A stretch of 64,000 nucleotides of DNA from Lentzea aerocolonigenes. Lineage in GTDB: Bacteria; Actinomycetota; Actinomycetes; Mycobacteriales; Pseudonocardiaceae. This document shows, in pieces, positions 23,581-32,925 of this stretch; position 1 is the stretch's first letter; each line of letters opens with the position of its first letter. The notes below the pieces were generated by a model that was not told where the DNA came from, ran no database searches, and was given only the letters and a program-made list of their open reading frames with translations. The translations under genes and the position numbers were made by a program. Location of the stretch: NCBI RefSeq assembly GCF_000955955.1, contig NZ_JYJG01000086.1, positions 1 to 64,000 on the forward strand. The letters are read 5' to 3'.

Positions 23581-25566
23581 TCAGCCGCCTGCCGGCGGCT
23601 CGCAGACGATCTTGAACTGCGGGTCGTAGCGAACCGTGCGCGACTCGCTGCGGGACTGGCCGGTGCGGCGGTCCTTGATCGTGCGGGTGTCCGTCACCGA
23701 GAAGCCCGGAGCGCCGTTGCTCGGCGAGCACCCGGCCTTGCTGACCTTCTTCTCCTGCGGCTGGGTCGGGTTGAACTCGCCGCTGGTGGAGCCGCTGACG
23801 TCGTAGTTCTTGGTGCCCCAGAGCCTGATCGTGATCGTCGAGCCGGTCCAGATCGTCTGGATGGCGACGCCCGTGTCGTCCGGGTTCGTGAACGCGATGT
23901 CGATCAGGCTGTTGCCGTTGGTGTCCATGAACACCGTGGCTTCCCGGCCCTTCGGGTACCGCGTGATCCAGTAGCTGTGCTCCCGGTGGCCCGCGTCCTT
24001 CATACCCGCGATGTAGGACGCGTTGTAGAGCGTGGTCGCGAACTGCGAGATGCCACCACCGACCGCCTTGTCCGGGATGCCGTCGTTGATGATGCCCGCC
24101 TCCACGTAGCCCTGCGCGGTGCCGCGGGGGCCGGTGTACTTGTTGAGGCTGAACGTCTCGTGCGGCTTCACGATCGCGCCGTTGACCTTCTCGGCCACGA
24201 CCCGGATGTTGACGCCCGAGGCAGCGGCGAAGCCACCGGTCTGGAACTCGCCGATGACCTCCTTGATGCCCATCTTGTTCGCCTGCTCGGTGGTGACCTT
24301 GGCGGGCGTGTGCTTGTACTCGAACTTGACCTCGCGGGCGTCCGACTTCTGCAGTGTGTCGAAGTACGGCTGGAGGTTCTTGTCCCAGTCGAGGTCGAGG
24401 CCGTCGACCGACTCCTTGACGGTCGGCTTGCCGCCCTCGAAGACGATCTCGGCGTCCTTGCCCTGTTTGACCGTGTCCTTGAGCTGCGGGCCGACGGCCT
24501 CGGCGAGCTTGTCCTTGTTCGGCTTGACGTTCAGCGCGCCGCCGTCGCCCGGCTCGAAAGCCAGCGTGCCGGCGATCTGCTCGGGCGTGAGGTTCGCGTC
24601 CTTGCCCTCGCCCTTGATCTTGACCGGGCCGGACACCGCGGCCTTCACGACGTCGTTGAGCGCCTTCTCGACGCCCTCCTTGGTCGTCTTGACCGGGGTG
24701 AAGTCCATCGGGACCTCGACCGGGCTGCCGGACGCCCAGTTGGAGACGACGGCGCCGACGGCCTGCTCGGCCTTCAGCTTCTGGCCGTCGTGCGGCTCGA
24801 CGGCGACCGGGGTGGCGCCCTCGAACTTGATGGTGCCCTCAATCGGCTCGTGGTCGGTCTTCGGCCGCAGGGCCTCCAGCGCGCCGCCGACCTTCTCGTC
24901 GTCGCCCTTCGTCGCGACACCGACCTCGCGGCTGGTGAAGAACGAGGTCACGCGCGTGACGGGGCTGAGCGGCTGGCTGCCGGCACGATCGATCGTGGCG
25001 TTCCAGTCGAGCTCCAGACCCGCTGCCTTCGGGTCGAGCTCGGCCGTGACGTCGCCGGCCTTGAGCGCGACCGGCTTGCTCAGGCGCGGGCCGATCTCGT
25101 CGCGGAGCTTCTTCTCGGCGTCGCTGTGGCTCAGGCCGCCTACGTCGACGCCCGCCACGGTCACGCCGCGCGGCACGTTGCCGCTGGACACGAGGATGTC
25201 GAGGCCGTAGAGCAGGCCGAACGCGCCGACGACGGCCGCGGCCACGACCAGGGCCTTCTTCTTGCTGTTCTTCGGCTGCTCGTCGTCCTCGCCCGGTTCG
25301 ATCATCACGGGTCCGTAGACACCGGAGTCCTCCGGCTTCGGCAGCGGCGCCACCGGCCGCATGTACTCGGTGGCGTCCTCGCTGGCGGGAAAGCCGACGC
25401 CCGGCACTGCCGCGCTGATGGTCGGCTCGTTGTCCGGTTCCTCGGACGGCCACGCGTCGGTCGGCGCGGCGGCGCTCACGGGCGCGATCTTCGTCGTCTG
25501 CTCGGAGGCGGTGCCTCCGGGGTTGACCGGCGGCATCGCTCTCGTCTTGTCAGCGTCGTACGGCAC
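23581..25566 (-). CDS. VanW family protein with peptidoglycan-binding domains
   Basis: 661 residues from GTG 25566, preceded by GGGGAG. Residues 1-100 are a Pro/Glu-rich cytoplasmic tail. One membrane anchor lies at about 105-125. Repeated peptidoglycan-binding-4-type domains follow (GVTVAGVDVGGLSHSDAEKKL is the first), then a VanW domain (about 445-590: NGAIVKPHETFSLNKYTGPRGTAQGYVEAG, GGGISQFATTLYNASYIAG) and a Ser/Thr-rich tail with two cysteines. Expected on the outer face of the membrane, in wall binding or remodelling. Despite the name, there is no vancomycin resistance cluster here. Confidence 0.88.
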   Translation of the reverse strand: MPYDADKTRAMPPVNPGGTASEQTTKIAPVSAAAPTDAWPSEEPDNEPTISAAVPGVGFPASEDATEYMRPVAPLPKPEDSGVYGPVMIEPGEDDEQPKNSKKKALVVAAAVVGAFGLLYGLDILVSSGNVPRGVTVAGVDVGGLSHSDAEKKLRDEIGPRLSKPVALKAGDVTAELDPKAAGLELDWNATIDRAGSQPLSPVTRVTSFFTSREVGVATKGDDEKVGGALEALRPKTDHEPIEGTIKFEGATPVAVEPHDGQKLKAEQAVGAVVSNWASGSPVEVPMDFTPVKTTKEGVEKALNDVVKAAVSGPVKIKGEGKDANLTPEQIAGTLAFEPGDGGALNVKPNKDKLAEAVGPQLKDTVKQGKDAEIVFEGGKPTVKESVDGLDLDWDKNLQPYFDTLQKSDAREVKFEYKHTPAKVTTEQANKMGIKEVIGEFQTGGFAAASGVNIRVVAEKVNGAIVKPHETFSLNKYTGPRGTAQGYVEAGIINDGIPDKAVGGGISQFATTLYNASYIAGMKDAGHREHSYWITRYPKGREATVFMDTNGNSLIDIAFTNPDDTGVAIQTIWTGSTITIRLWGTKNYDVSGSTSGEFNPTQPQEKKVSKAGCSPSNGAPGFSVTDTRTIKDRRTGQSRSESRTVRYDPQFKIVCEPPAGG

Positions 25567-25646
25567 AGCTCTCCCCGTTGCCCTGTCTCTGAACTGAGGC
25601 GGCGTATACGTGTGTAGCTATCAGGCCAAAATCACGAACCGGCGGC

Positions 25647-25967
25647 TCACAGGTACAGACCAGTACCGTGCTCGGTGAGTTCGCTGGCAACAGCGTGCAG
25701 ATCGCGTTCCCTCATCACGAGATACGTGGCGCCCTGCACCTCGACCTCAAGCTGATCTTCCGGGTTGAACAGCACCCGGTCGCCGACCTTCACGTGCCGC
25801 ACGCTCGTACCCACTCCGAACACGCTGCCCCACGCCAACCGCTTGGCCACGCTGGCCGTGGCGGGGATCACGATGCCTCCGCTGGAACGCCGTTCGCCGT
25901 CCTCCGGCGAGATGCGGACCATGACGCGGTCGTACAGCATCTGGATCTCGAGCTTGACATCAGGCAC
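25647..25967 (-). CDS. GroES-like co-chaperone family protein
   Basis: 106 residues from GTG 25967. The Cpn10 fold is visible: LYDRVMVRISPEDGERRSSGGIVIPATA corresponds to the first strand and mobile loop, followed by GSVFGVG, VKVGDRVLFNPEDQLEVEVQGATYLVMRERDLHAV. The mobile-loop Ile-Val-Ile-Pro is kept. No groEL lies next to it, so it is a stand-alone paralogue rather than the main groES. Located 9 bp downstream of the thioredoxin-NHL gene on the same strand; probably one operon. Confidence 0.82.
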   Translation of the reverse strand: MPDVKLEIQMLYDRVMVRISPEDGERRSSGGIVIPATASVAKRLAWGSVFGVGTSVRHVKVGDRVLFNPEDQLEVEVQGATYLVMRERDLHAVASELTEHGTGLYL

Positions 25968-25976
25968 CCGCAGAGT

Positions 25977-27797
25977 CTACGTGCCCGCCGGGGGTGCCTC
26001 GTCCATGCCGCCCATGAGCAGTGGCAGCCGCGCAGGTCCATCGGTGACCACTCGAACCGGCACACCCCAGTCCTGCCTGGTCAAACGGCACACCGGGTGT
26101 TCGTCGGCAGGATCGTCACTGCAACTGGCGGCCTGCGCCACGACGTGCAGAACCCCGTTCGTGACCTGATCGTTGATCCGCAACGCGCGTACCAGTCCGG
26201 TGCTGACGCCGGCGCCTTCCAAGATCAGGTTTTCCGGCGAGCTGGTGATCTCCAGCCGGGTGCTCGGCCCGTACCTCTCGTCCAGTTTGGTGCCGGTCGG
26301 CGGGGTGAAGATGACGGCCAGCTCCAGTTCGCCGGACGCGATGTCGGTGCTCGGGCGCTTGACCGCGTGCTCCTGGCCGTCGATCTTCGTGGCGGCCGCC
26401 GAGAAGCGTTCGAGCCGGTGGGCGGCGCTGGCCACGACCACCAGCTCGTTGTCGATCTGGAGGGCGTCGGACGGTTCGGCGATGTCCGTCGCGATGGTGG
26501 TCAGCGTGTTGGTCTCGGGGTCGTATCGCCTGATGGCGTTGTTGTAGGTGTCCGAGATGGCGACGGAGTGGTCGTTCAGGACCGTGACGCCGAGCGGGTG
26601 CTGGAGGAGGGCTTCCTCGGCGGTTCCGTCCTTGTGGCCGAACGCGAACAGCCCCTTGCCGATGACCGTGTGGATCTCGCCGTTCTCGAGGTAGCGCAGT
26701 GCTGACGTCTCCGAGTCGACCATCCAGAGCCTCTGCCCGTCTGCTGCGAGACCGGACGTCTGCGCGAAGAACGCCCCTTCTTTCGGCCCGTCGTTGATGC
26801 CTTCGACGGTGGTGCCGGCGAGCCTGCTGGTCGTGTTGGTCTCGGGGTCGAAGAAGCCGAGCGTGTGGTTGCCGGCCATGGCGATGGCGACGCCGCCGTT
26901 CCACCACGCGACGTCCCACGGGCTGGTCAGGTCGATCTTGTCGGCCGGCCCGTCGGTCTCGCCGTCACGCCACTGCTCACCGGTGCCGGCGATCGTGGTG
27001 ACCTCGCCGGTGTTGAGGTCGAGGCCCCTGAGCAGGTGGTTGACGGTGTCCGCGATGACGACGTCGTAGCCGTGGGTGTTGGGGACTCGGGTGAGGCCGG
27101 CGGGCTCGGAGAAGGTGGGGTTCAGGCCGTCTTGCCTGCCCCGTTCACCGGTGCCGATGCGGCGGATGACGGTCTCACCGTCGGCTTCGAGCTCGACGAT
27201 GCTGTGGTGCGCCGAGTCGCTGACCAGGATCGTGTTGCTCGGCGTGACGATCGCCTTCGCCGGGAACCTGAGCGTGGTGTTCTCCGGTGCCGGGGCGACG
27301 TACGGGCCGGTGCCGCGGTGCAGCGTGCCCTTTTCCTCGTGCTCCCGCGTGAGTTCCCTGATGATCGAGTTCAGCGCCTCGACATGGCCCTCACCTGCGG
27401 CGACGTGGACGATGTAGCCCTCGGGGTCGATGAGGACGAGCGTGGGCCAGGCCTTGACGGCGTAGTTCTGCCACGTCGTCAGCTCGGGGTCGTCCAGGAC
27501 CGGGTGATGCACCTCGTAGCGCTCGACGGCCGCCTTGAGCGCGTCGGCGTCGGCCTCGTGGACGAACTTCGGCGAGTGGACACCGATGGTGACGAGGACG
27601 TCCTCGTGTTCCTTCTCGAGAGGCCGCAGTTCGTCGAGGACGTGCAGGCAGTTGATGCAGCAGAACGTCCAGAAGTCGAGCAGCACGATCTTGCCGCGGA
27701 GGTGTTTCAGGCTGACCTGTTCGCCACCGGTGTTGAGCCAGCCGCGTCCGACCAGCTCAGGGGCGCGGACACGGGCACGGCGCTTCACAGTCGTCAC
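25977..27797 (-). CDS. Thioredoxin-like domain fused to an NHL beta-propeller
   Basis: 606 residues from GTG 27797; the longer frame to 27836 is not supported. Residues 12-150 are a TlpA/AhpC-type thioredoxin domain with FWTFCCINCLHVL (active-site Cys47 and Cys50) and the cis-Pro segment WPTLVLIDPEG. Residues from about 190 form an NHL propeller with repeated blade motifs (SDSAHHSIVELEADG, ADTVNHLLRGLDLNTG, SDTYNNAIRRYDPETN). This is the NHLRC2-like architecture found in many actinobacteria. No signal peptide is seen, so it is probably cytosolic. The redox partner is unknown. The GroES-like gene follows after 9 bp. Confidence 0.88.
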   Translation of the reverse strand: MTTVKRRARVRAPELVGRGWLNTGGEQVSLKHLRGKIVLLDFWTFCCINCLHVLDELRPLEKEHEDVLVTIGVHSPKFVHEADADALKAAVERYEVHHPVLDDPELTTWQNYAVKAWPTLVLIDPEGYIVHVAAGEGHVEALNSIIRELTREHEEKGTLHRGTGPYVAPAPENTTLRFPAKAIVTPSNTILVSDSAHHSIVELEADGETVIRRIGTGERGRQDGLNPTFSEPAGLTRVPNTHGYDVVIADTVNHLLRGLDLNTGEVTTIAGTGEQWRDGETDGPADKIDLTSPWDVAWWNGGVAIAMAGNHTLGFFDPETNTTSRLAGTTVEGINDGPKEGAFFAQTSGLAADGQRLWMVDSETSALRYLENGEIHTVIGKGLFAFGHKDGTAEEALLQHPLGVTVLNDHSVAISDTYNNAIRRYDPETNTLTTIATDIAEPSDALQIDNELVVVASAAHRLERFSAAATKIDGQEHAVKRPSTDIASGELELAVIFTPPTGTKLDERYGPSTRLEITSSPENLILEGAGVSTGLVRALRINDQVTNGVLHVVAQAASCSDDPADEHPVCRLTRQDWGVPVRVVTDGPARLPLLMGGMDEAPPAGT

Positions 27798-27931
27798 GTC
27801 CCGATCCAACACTGTGGAACGGCATGTCCATTCCACTGCCCATCATGTGGACGAGGCCGCCAGTGCCGGCTCTGAGCGCGGACACCGAAATCCGATCGAG
27901 CCGCGGGCTCGGCCGCAATACCTTCTGACAG

Positions 27932-28354
27932 ATGGGAGAGACATCAGAGGAGCTCAGACGCAAGGGCTTCGAACACGTCCACATCGAGCACACACGCATC
28001 GACGGCCCGATGCTCGGCATCGCCGATGTCGACGGGGTGCCGCACTACTTCCGGCGCCACGACCTCTCCGACGAGTACGTCTACTCGGTGTGGCCGGTGG
28101 ACGACGAGACGTTCGCGCTGGAGCGGGAGCACTGGCGGATCACCCTCGCCGGGAACGAGGGCACGCCGGCCACCCATCCCGCTCGTGGTGGGATCGACGC
28201 GCGGTACGACGAGCTGACCGCGTTGCTCGAGCCTCGCCGGATGCCGCCCGAAGGCGCGCGACTGGTGAAGGGCGAATGGTCCTGGGCCGAGGACCTGGAA
28301 GTGCGCTACCACCTGGGCGGCACCGACTACCTCGTCCGTTGGAGCGAAGGTTGA
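27932..28354 (+). CDS. Hypothetical protein
   Basis: 140 residues from ATG 27932 (MGETSEELRRKGFEHVHIEHT). Soluble and acidic with many Trp/His residues (HYFRRHDLSDEYVYSVWPVDDE). No motif recognised. It precedes the flavoprotein gene by 92 bp on the same strand but has no obvious functional tie to it. Confidence 0.6.
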   Translation: MGETSEELRRKGFEHVHIEHTRIDGPMLGIADVDGVPHYFRRHDLSDEYVYSVWPVDDETFALEREHWRITLAGNEGTPATHPARGGIDARYDELTALLEPRRMPPEGARLVKGEWSWAEDLEVRYHLGGTDYLVRWSEG

Positions 28355-28446
28355 CCGGAACCCGCCGGTAGCCCGCATCATGGAAGGCAACCGCCCACCT
28401 GAACCTTTGCGCTGTGTTTGGCGTAGAGGACCCCGGGAGGTGCGTG

Positions 28447-29460
28447 ATGGTGGAGTACCTGGTGGTCGGCGCGGGTCCGGCGGGCCTGCAGATGGGGCGC
28501 TTCCTGCACGAGGCGGGCCGCGACTACGTGATCGCGGAGGCCGGGCCGGAGCCGGCCGGGTTCTTCCGCGAGTTTCCGAGGCACCGGGTGCTTTCCACGG
28601 ACGACAACTCGCTGTTCGACGGGGTGCCGTTCGCGCGGTACAGCAAGCGGGCGTTTCCCGGCGCGGACGATCTGGTGCGGTACCTGGAGGACTTCGCGCG
28701 GCCGCTGAACGTCCGGTACAACACGCGGATCAGCGACTTCGGCCAGGCGCGGCACGTCATCCTCGCCACCGGCAAGAAGCCTTACGTGCCAAGCATTCCC
28801 GGGATCGAACTAGCTGAGACGTATGCGAGTGCCAGCACTGATCCGACCGAGTACGCCGGGAAGCGGGTGCTCATCATCGGGCGGGGGCACAGCGCGTTCG
28901 AGACGGCCGACAACATCGCGGGCACGGCGCGGCTCACGCACACGGTCGGGCGGACCGTGCAGCGGATCGCCAAGGACGGCAACGAGTTCGTGGCGACGAT
29001 CGACGGCACCGGGGAGTTGCGGTACGACAAGGTGATCGTCTGTGCGGGGTTCCGCAGGGACACGAGCCTCGACGTGCCGCACGCGCACACCATCACGGGC
29101 GACTCGATCAAGGCCATCCGGCATGCGGCCAGGGCGTTGCACAGGACGTTGGAGGCCACGCACCACGGAGTGCCGTGGCCGCATCGGAAACTGCGGAACC
29201 GGCCGGACTCACTGGCCGCGACCGTCGCGACCCGAGCGCGGCAGATACCCGAGGGGCTGGCGGATGTCGTTGTGCCGCAAGGGCAGCACGCTCTTCTCTA
29301 CGACGAGATGCCGACGAGCGAGCGCAACGGGTTCGTCGTCACGCGCACGCAGGTCAGGCACTACCGCAAGAACGAGCTGATCGCCGTGGAACGCCGGTTG
29401 CACCGCAAGCCGCTGGAGAGGTTCTTCTCGCAGCAGCTCGCGGTGCCGTGCATTGCCTAG
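28447..29460 (+). CDS. FAD/NAD(P)-dependent oxidoreductase (flavin monooxygenase-like)
   Basis: 337 residues from ATG 28447, preceded by GGGAGG. The first dinucleotide fold is YLVVGAGPAGLQMGRFL (residues 4-20) and a second, NAD(P)-binding fold is VLIIGRGHSAFETADNIA. ATGKKPYVPSIPG is the connecting ATG motif of flavin monooxygenases and pyridine-nucleotide oxidoreductases. The redox-active CxxC of disulfide reductases is absent, so a monooxygenase-like or ferredoxin-reductase-like role is more likely. The substrate is unknown. Its TAG stop shares CTAG with the convergent hydrolase. Confidence 0.8.
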   Translation: MVEYLVVGAGPAGLQMGRFLHEAGRDYVIAEAGPEPAGFFREFPRHRVLSTDDNSLFDGVPFARYSKRAFPGADDLVRYLEDFARPLNVRYNTRISDFGQARHVILATGKKPYVPSIPGIELAETYASASTDPTEYAGKRVLIIGRGHSAFETADNIAGTARLTHTVGRTVQRIAKDGNEFVATIDGTGELRYDKVIVCAGFRRDTSLDVPHAHTITGDSIKAIRHAARALHRTLEATHHGVPWPHRKLRNRPDSLAATVATRARQIPEGLADVVVPQGQHALLYDEMPTSERNGFVVTRTQVRHYRKNELIAVERRLHRKPLERFFSQQLAVPCIA

Positions 29461-30125
29461 ACGGGAAGCGTGCGCGCGAGGAACTGAGCAGTGCGATCCC
29501 AGGCGCGGCCGGCGGCGTCCTCGGCGTACCAGGGGCCGAGGTGGTTGAGGAACGCGTGGCCCGCGGGCTCCAGCGCGATCTCGGCGCCATCGTGCGACGC
29601 CACCGCGTCGACGACCTTCTGGTACCCGGTGATGAACGAGTCCTCGGTGCCGAAGTGGAACAGGATCGGGCAGGACACCTGGTCCAGCGTGGCGATCTGG
29701 TCCGGGACGCCCGAGCCGTAGAACGAGACGGCGGTGTCCGGGTCGGAACCGACGGCCGCCGCGTACGCGAGGGTGCCGCCGAGGCAGAAGCCGAGCACGC
29801 CGACGCCGCCGGTCACCTCGGGCAGGCCGCGCAGGTAGGCGACCGACTTGACGACGTCCTGCACCGCGAGCGGGAAGTCGAGCTTCTGCACGACCTCCAT
29901 CGACTTCTGGATGCCCGCCTCGTCGTGCTCACCCACCCAGCCCGGCTCGAAGCGGTGGAACAGCTCGGGCACCGCCACGACGTAACCGAGCGCGGCGAGT
30001 TGCTCGGCGACGCCACGCAGGTACCCGTCCAGGCCGAAGATCTCCTGGATCAGCACGATGCCGGGGCCGGAACCGGACTCGGGCAGCCAAACCGGCAACG
30101 GCATGTCGTCAACACGATGGGTCAT
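29457..30125 (-). CDS. Dienelactone hydrolase family protein
   Basis: 222 residues from ATG 30125. Alpha/beta-hydrolase with the DLH nucleophile Cys114 in GFCLGG, an acid in the FGTEDSFI segment and His in AGHAFLN. Hydrolyses ester or lactone bonds, for example in aromatic-compound breakdown. The start overlaps the SDR stop (ATGA), so the two genes are translationally coupled and likely act in one pathway. Confidence 0.88.
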   Translation of the reverse strand: MTHRVDDMPLPVWLPESGSGPGIVLIQEIFGLDGYLRGVAEQLAALGYVVAVPELFHRFEPGWVGEHDEAGIQKSMEVVQKLDFPLAVQDVVKSVAYLRGLPEVTGGVGVLGFCLGGTLAYAAAVGSDPDTAVSFYGSGVPDQIATLDQVSCPILFHFGTEDSFITGYQKVVDAVASHDGAEIALEPAGHAFLNHLGPWYAEDAAGRAWDRTAQFLARTLPV

Positions 30126-31033
30126 ACCAAGATCCTGCCCGAGAGCCCGGTGAGACGTTCGGCCTCTGCCCACAAACGCGCGGCCACCGCCTTGTCCCGG
30201 CTGGAGCGCGGCAACGACACGCGCTTGGTCGCGCCGACGAGTCCCCAGCGCGGCCCGTAGTAGGCACCGGAGACCGCGGCGGGATCGGCTGCCGCGAACA
30301 GCAGAGGTTCGGAGCCCTGCTCGACACCCTGCGAGGGGACGATCTTCGAGACCAGCACCTCGAAGAACCCGGGACGGCCGTTCAGGTTCGGCCCCGAGGT
30401 CAACAGGTTCGTGCGGGTGTAACCGGGGTGCGCACCGGTCGACAGCAGAGACCAGCCCCGCTCGGCCGCGAGCTCGGCCAGGTGCGTCGTCAGCAGCAGG
30501 TCGGCCAGCTTGGACTGGGCATAGGCCCGCAGCGGGTTGTACTTCTCCTGCGACTGCAGGTCGTCGAAGTTGATCCGCCCGCCGTTCGCGGTGCCGCTGC
30601 TCATCGTGGCGACCCGAGGTGCGGGAGCGGCCAGCAGCAACGGCAGCAGCCTGACTGTCAGCGCGAACGGGCCGAGGAAGTTGCTGGCCAGCTGGAGCTC
30701 GAAGCCGTCGATGGTCTCCACCCGGTTGGGCACGTTCATCACACCGGCGTTGTTGACCAGCACGTCCAGCGGCCTGCCCTCCGCGATCAGGCCCTCGGCG
30801 AACGCGGCCACCGAACTCTGGTCCGCCAGATCCAGCTGACGAACCTCGACCGAAGCCCCTGGATGCGCGGCGAGGATCTCCGACTTCGCCTGCTCGCCCT
30901 TCTCCGGAGTGCGCACTGCGAGCACGACGACGGCCCCAGCCCCGGCAAGGCGAAGAGCCGTCTCCTTGCCGGTACCGCTGTTCGCGCCGGTGACGACGAC
31001 GAGCTTTCCACGCTGGTCAGGAACCTGGTACAT
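30122..31033 (-). CDS. Short-chain dehydrogenase/reductase (retinol dehydrogenase-like)
   Basis: 303 residues from ATG 31033. The cofactor motif is [15 protein letters not shown] (TGxxxGxG), then [10 protein letters not shown], consistent with NADP(H), NNAGVM, and the catalytic YAQSK. It ends with an extended C-terminus as in retinol-dehydrogenase-like SDRs. The first gene of a two-gene operon with the dienelactone hydrolase, divergent from a tetR. The 19-bp repeats in between start about 15 bp upstream of its ATG, so the TetR most likely controls it. Confidence 0.86.
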   Translation of the reverse strand: MYQVPDQRGKLVVVTGANSGTGKETALRLAGAGAVVVLAVRTPEKGEQAKSEILAAHPGASVEVRQLDLADQSSVAAFAEGLIAEGRPLDVLVNNAGVMNVPNRVETIDGFELQLASNFLGPFALTVRLLPLLLAAPAPRVATMSSGTANGGRINFDDLQSQEKYNPLRAYAQSKLADLLLTTHLAELAAERGWSLLSTGAHPGYTRTNLLTSGPNLNGRPGFFEVLVSKIVPSQGVEQGSEPLLFAAADPAAVSGAYYGPRWGLVGATKRVSLPRSSRDKAVAARLWAEAERLTGLSGRILV

Positions 31034-31047
31034 GGCGCAACTCCGTT

Positions 31048-31098
31048 ACGGACCGTCGGTATCTTATGCCCCCAACATAACGGACCGTCGGTCTCTTA
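31048..31098. promoter_or_regulatory. Tandem 19-bp direct repeats in the SDR/tetR divergent promoter
   Basis: ACGGACCGTCGGTATCTTA (31048-31066) and ACGGACCGTCGGTCTCTTA (31080-31098) are identical at 18 of 19 bases and offset by 32 bp, three helical turns. Each holds the imperfect palindrome ACGGACCGTCGGT. They are strong candidates for binding sites of the adjacent TetR, covering both promoters. Confidence 0.7.
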
Positions 31099-31121
31099 GT
31101 AAAGTACCGCTGGTCTGTAAT

Positions 31122-31775
31122 ATGGGCGACATGGTCTTCCAGCGAGCGCGCACCGACGAGCAGCGCACCGAGCGACGGCGGCAGATCCTCGACGCCGCGG
31201 CCGCGATGCTCACCGAGATGCCGGTCGCGCAGCTCAGTCTCAGCGCGCTCAGCCGCCGGGTCTGCCTGGCCAAGGCCAACGTGCTGCGCTACTTCGACTC
31301 GCGCGAGGCCGTGCTGCTGGAGCTGCTGGAAGCGGAGATGGCCGACTGGATCGCCGAGCTGGAACGCGCGGAGACGCCCAGTTCGGGGGACCTGCTGGCC
31401 GAACTCCTCGCTTCGACGCTGACCAGGCGACCCGTGCTGTGCGACCTGGCCAGCGCGCAGGCCGCCGTGCTGGAGCACAACATCTCGGCCGAGACGGCGA
31501 CCCGCCACAAGTACGCCGCCAAGCAGTCTCTCGAAGATCTGGTCGCGATCGTCGCCCGGCACGTGCCCGAACTCGGCGACGACGACGCGATCACCTTCGT
31601 GCAGACCGTCATGCTGACCGCGATCGCCGCCTGGCCGTGCAGCCGGCCTCCGGAGGCGATTCTCAGTGCCTTCGCCGCCGACCCCGAGCTGGCCGCCCTG
31701 CGCATCGACTTCACCGACACCGTGCGCCGGACCGCCGAGGTGACCGTTTCCGGGCTTCTCGCCCGCCGGAAGTAA
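31122..31775 (+). CDS. TetR-family transcriptional regulator
   Basis: 217 residues from ATG 31122 (ATG 31131 is an alternative). N-terminal helix-turn-helix: RRQILDAAAAMLTEM, then LSLSALSRRVCLAKANVLRYFDSREAVLLELL. The C-terminal helical domain has the composition of the RutR/YcdC-like group. Divergent from the SDR-hydrolase operon; the tandem repeats between suggest repression of that operon and of itself. Confidence 0.86.
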   Translation: MGDMVFQRARTDEQRTERRRQILDAAAAMLTEMPVAQLSLSALSRRVCLAKANVLRYFDSREAVLLELLEAEMADWIAELERAETPSSGDLLAELLASTLTRRPVLCDLASAQAAVLEHNISAETATRHKYAAKQSLEDLVAIVARHVPELGDDDAITFVQTVMLTAIAAWPCSRPPEAILSAFAADPELAALRIDFTDTVRRTAEVTVSGLLARRK

Positions 31776-31796
31776 CTCCTGCCCGATAATCGGCCG

Positions 31797-32570
31797 ATGA
31801 TCAGGCTGATCGCGACCGATCTCGACGGCACGTTGCTGCAGCCGGGCGGGGTGCTGAGCGACCGCACCCGCGCCGCGCTCGAGGCCGTCGACGCGGACGT
31901 CGTGATCGTCACCGCGCGGCCGCCGCGGTTCGTGCAGAACCTGGAGCTCACCGGCACGGCGATCTGCGCCAACGGAGCGTTGATCTACGACCTGGCCGGC
32001 AACGAGATCACGCACGCGCAAACCGTGCCGGCAGACGTCGTGCGGAAGGTGTCCGAGGCGCTCGCGGAGGTCATCCCGAACGTCACCATCGCGGTCGAGA
32101 CCGGGCTGGAAACGTTGTCAGGACCTGGTTTCAAGGGGTTCGGGCCGAACAATCCACATCGGACACTCGAACTGCTCGACCACGTTTTCGAGCAGGCGCA
32201 CCAGGTCGTGCAGATGCTGGCATGGGCGCCGGACGGCGAGGTCGACCACATGATGGAGATCGCCAGAGAGGCCGTCGGGCAGCACGTCACGGTCACGCAC
32301 TCCGGTGGCACGGGCATGCTGGAGATCTGCCCGCCCGGCGTGTCGAAGGCAGCGACGCTCGAATCGTTGTGCCACACCAGAGGAATCGGCAAGCACGAGG
32401 TCATCGCGTTCGGGGACATGCCGAACGACCTGACGGTGCTCGGGTGGGCCGGCACCGCCTACGCGATGGGCAACGCGCACCCGCTCGTCAAACAGGCCTG
32501 CAGCAACCACGCGCCACCGAACACCGAGGACGGCGTGGCGCAGGTGCTCGAACGGCTCTTCCTGCTCTAG
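31797..32570 (+). CDS. HAD-superfamily Cof-type phosphatase
   Basis: 257 residues from ATG 31797. Motif I is TDLDGTLLQ near residue 8, motif II VTARPP, and motif III/IV is KHEVIAFGDMPNDLTVL. A large C2B cap lies between. Cof-type HADs hydrolyse sugar phosphates, flavin phosphates or nucleotides in the cytosol; the specific substrate is not predictable. The TAG stop shares CTAG with the convergent NYN gene. Confidence 0.88.
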   Translation: MIRLIATDLDGTLLQPGGVLSDRTRAALEAVDADVVIVTARPPRFVQNLELTGTAICANGALIYDLAGNEITHAQTVPADVVRKVSEALAEVIPNVTIAVETGLETLSGPGFKGFGPNNPHRTLELLDHVFEQAHQVVQMLAWAPDGEVDHMMEIAREAVGQHVTVTHSGGTGMLEICPPGVSKAATLESLCHTRGIGKHEVIAFGDMPNDLTVLGWAGTAYAMGNAHPLVKQACSNHAPPNTEDGVAQVLERLFLL

Positions 32571-32911
32571 CGGCGCGGCACCGAGGTCGGGCCGGCCACC
32601 TCGGCACCCAACGCCGTCACCCGCCGCCGCAGCTCGCGGTCGGCGGTCACCACGGTCACCGAACGGCCGGCGCCCTCGGTTCGCACCACCTCGACGATCG
32701 TGTCGTCGCCATCGCCAGGCGCGGCGACGACACGGACGTCGTCGATCGAAGAAACGTTGCGCGCCTTGCCTTCCACGACCAGGACGACCTCCTCGTCGCG
32801 GCCCTGCAAGGCGTCGCGGAGGCGTTCGGCCGCGCCCGCCCGGTCGCGCCACCACCCGTCGGGCACCGAACCGACGACGTTGGCGGCATCGACCACGAGC
32901 AACGGCTTCAC
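32567..32911 (-). CDS. NYN-domain (PIN-like) putative ribonuclease
   Basis: 114 residues from ATG 32911. Acidic residues typical of the PIN/NYN metal site: LLVVDAANVVGS (Asp8), GDGDDTIVEVV and VVTADRELRRRV. The short length is a minimal NYN domain with no accessory part. Such proteins are RNA-cleaving or RNA-processing nucleases. The partner and target are unknown. No antitoxin-like gene is adjacent. Ends in CTAG shared with the HAD gene. Confidence 0.78.
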   Translation of the reverse strand: MKPLLVVDAANVVGSVPDGWWRDRAGAAERLRDALQGRDEEVVLVVEGKARNVSSIDDVRVVAAPGDGDDTIVEVVRTEGAGRSVTVVTADRELRRRVTALGAEVAGPTSVPRR

Positions 32912-32925
32912 GCCTCCAGCGTGCC

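Noticed and set aside
24119-25210. Plus-strand open frame across the VanW-like gene
   Set aside because: Ser/Thr/Pro-rich antisense frame with no support; the minus-strand VanW protein is clear.
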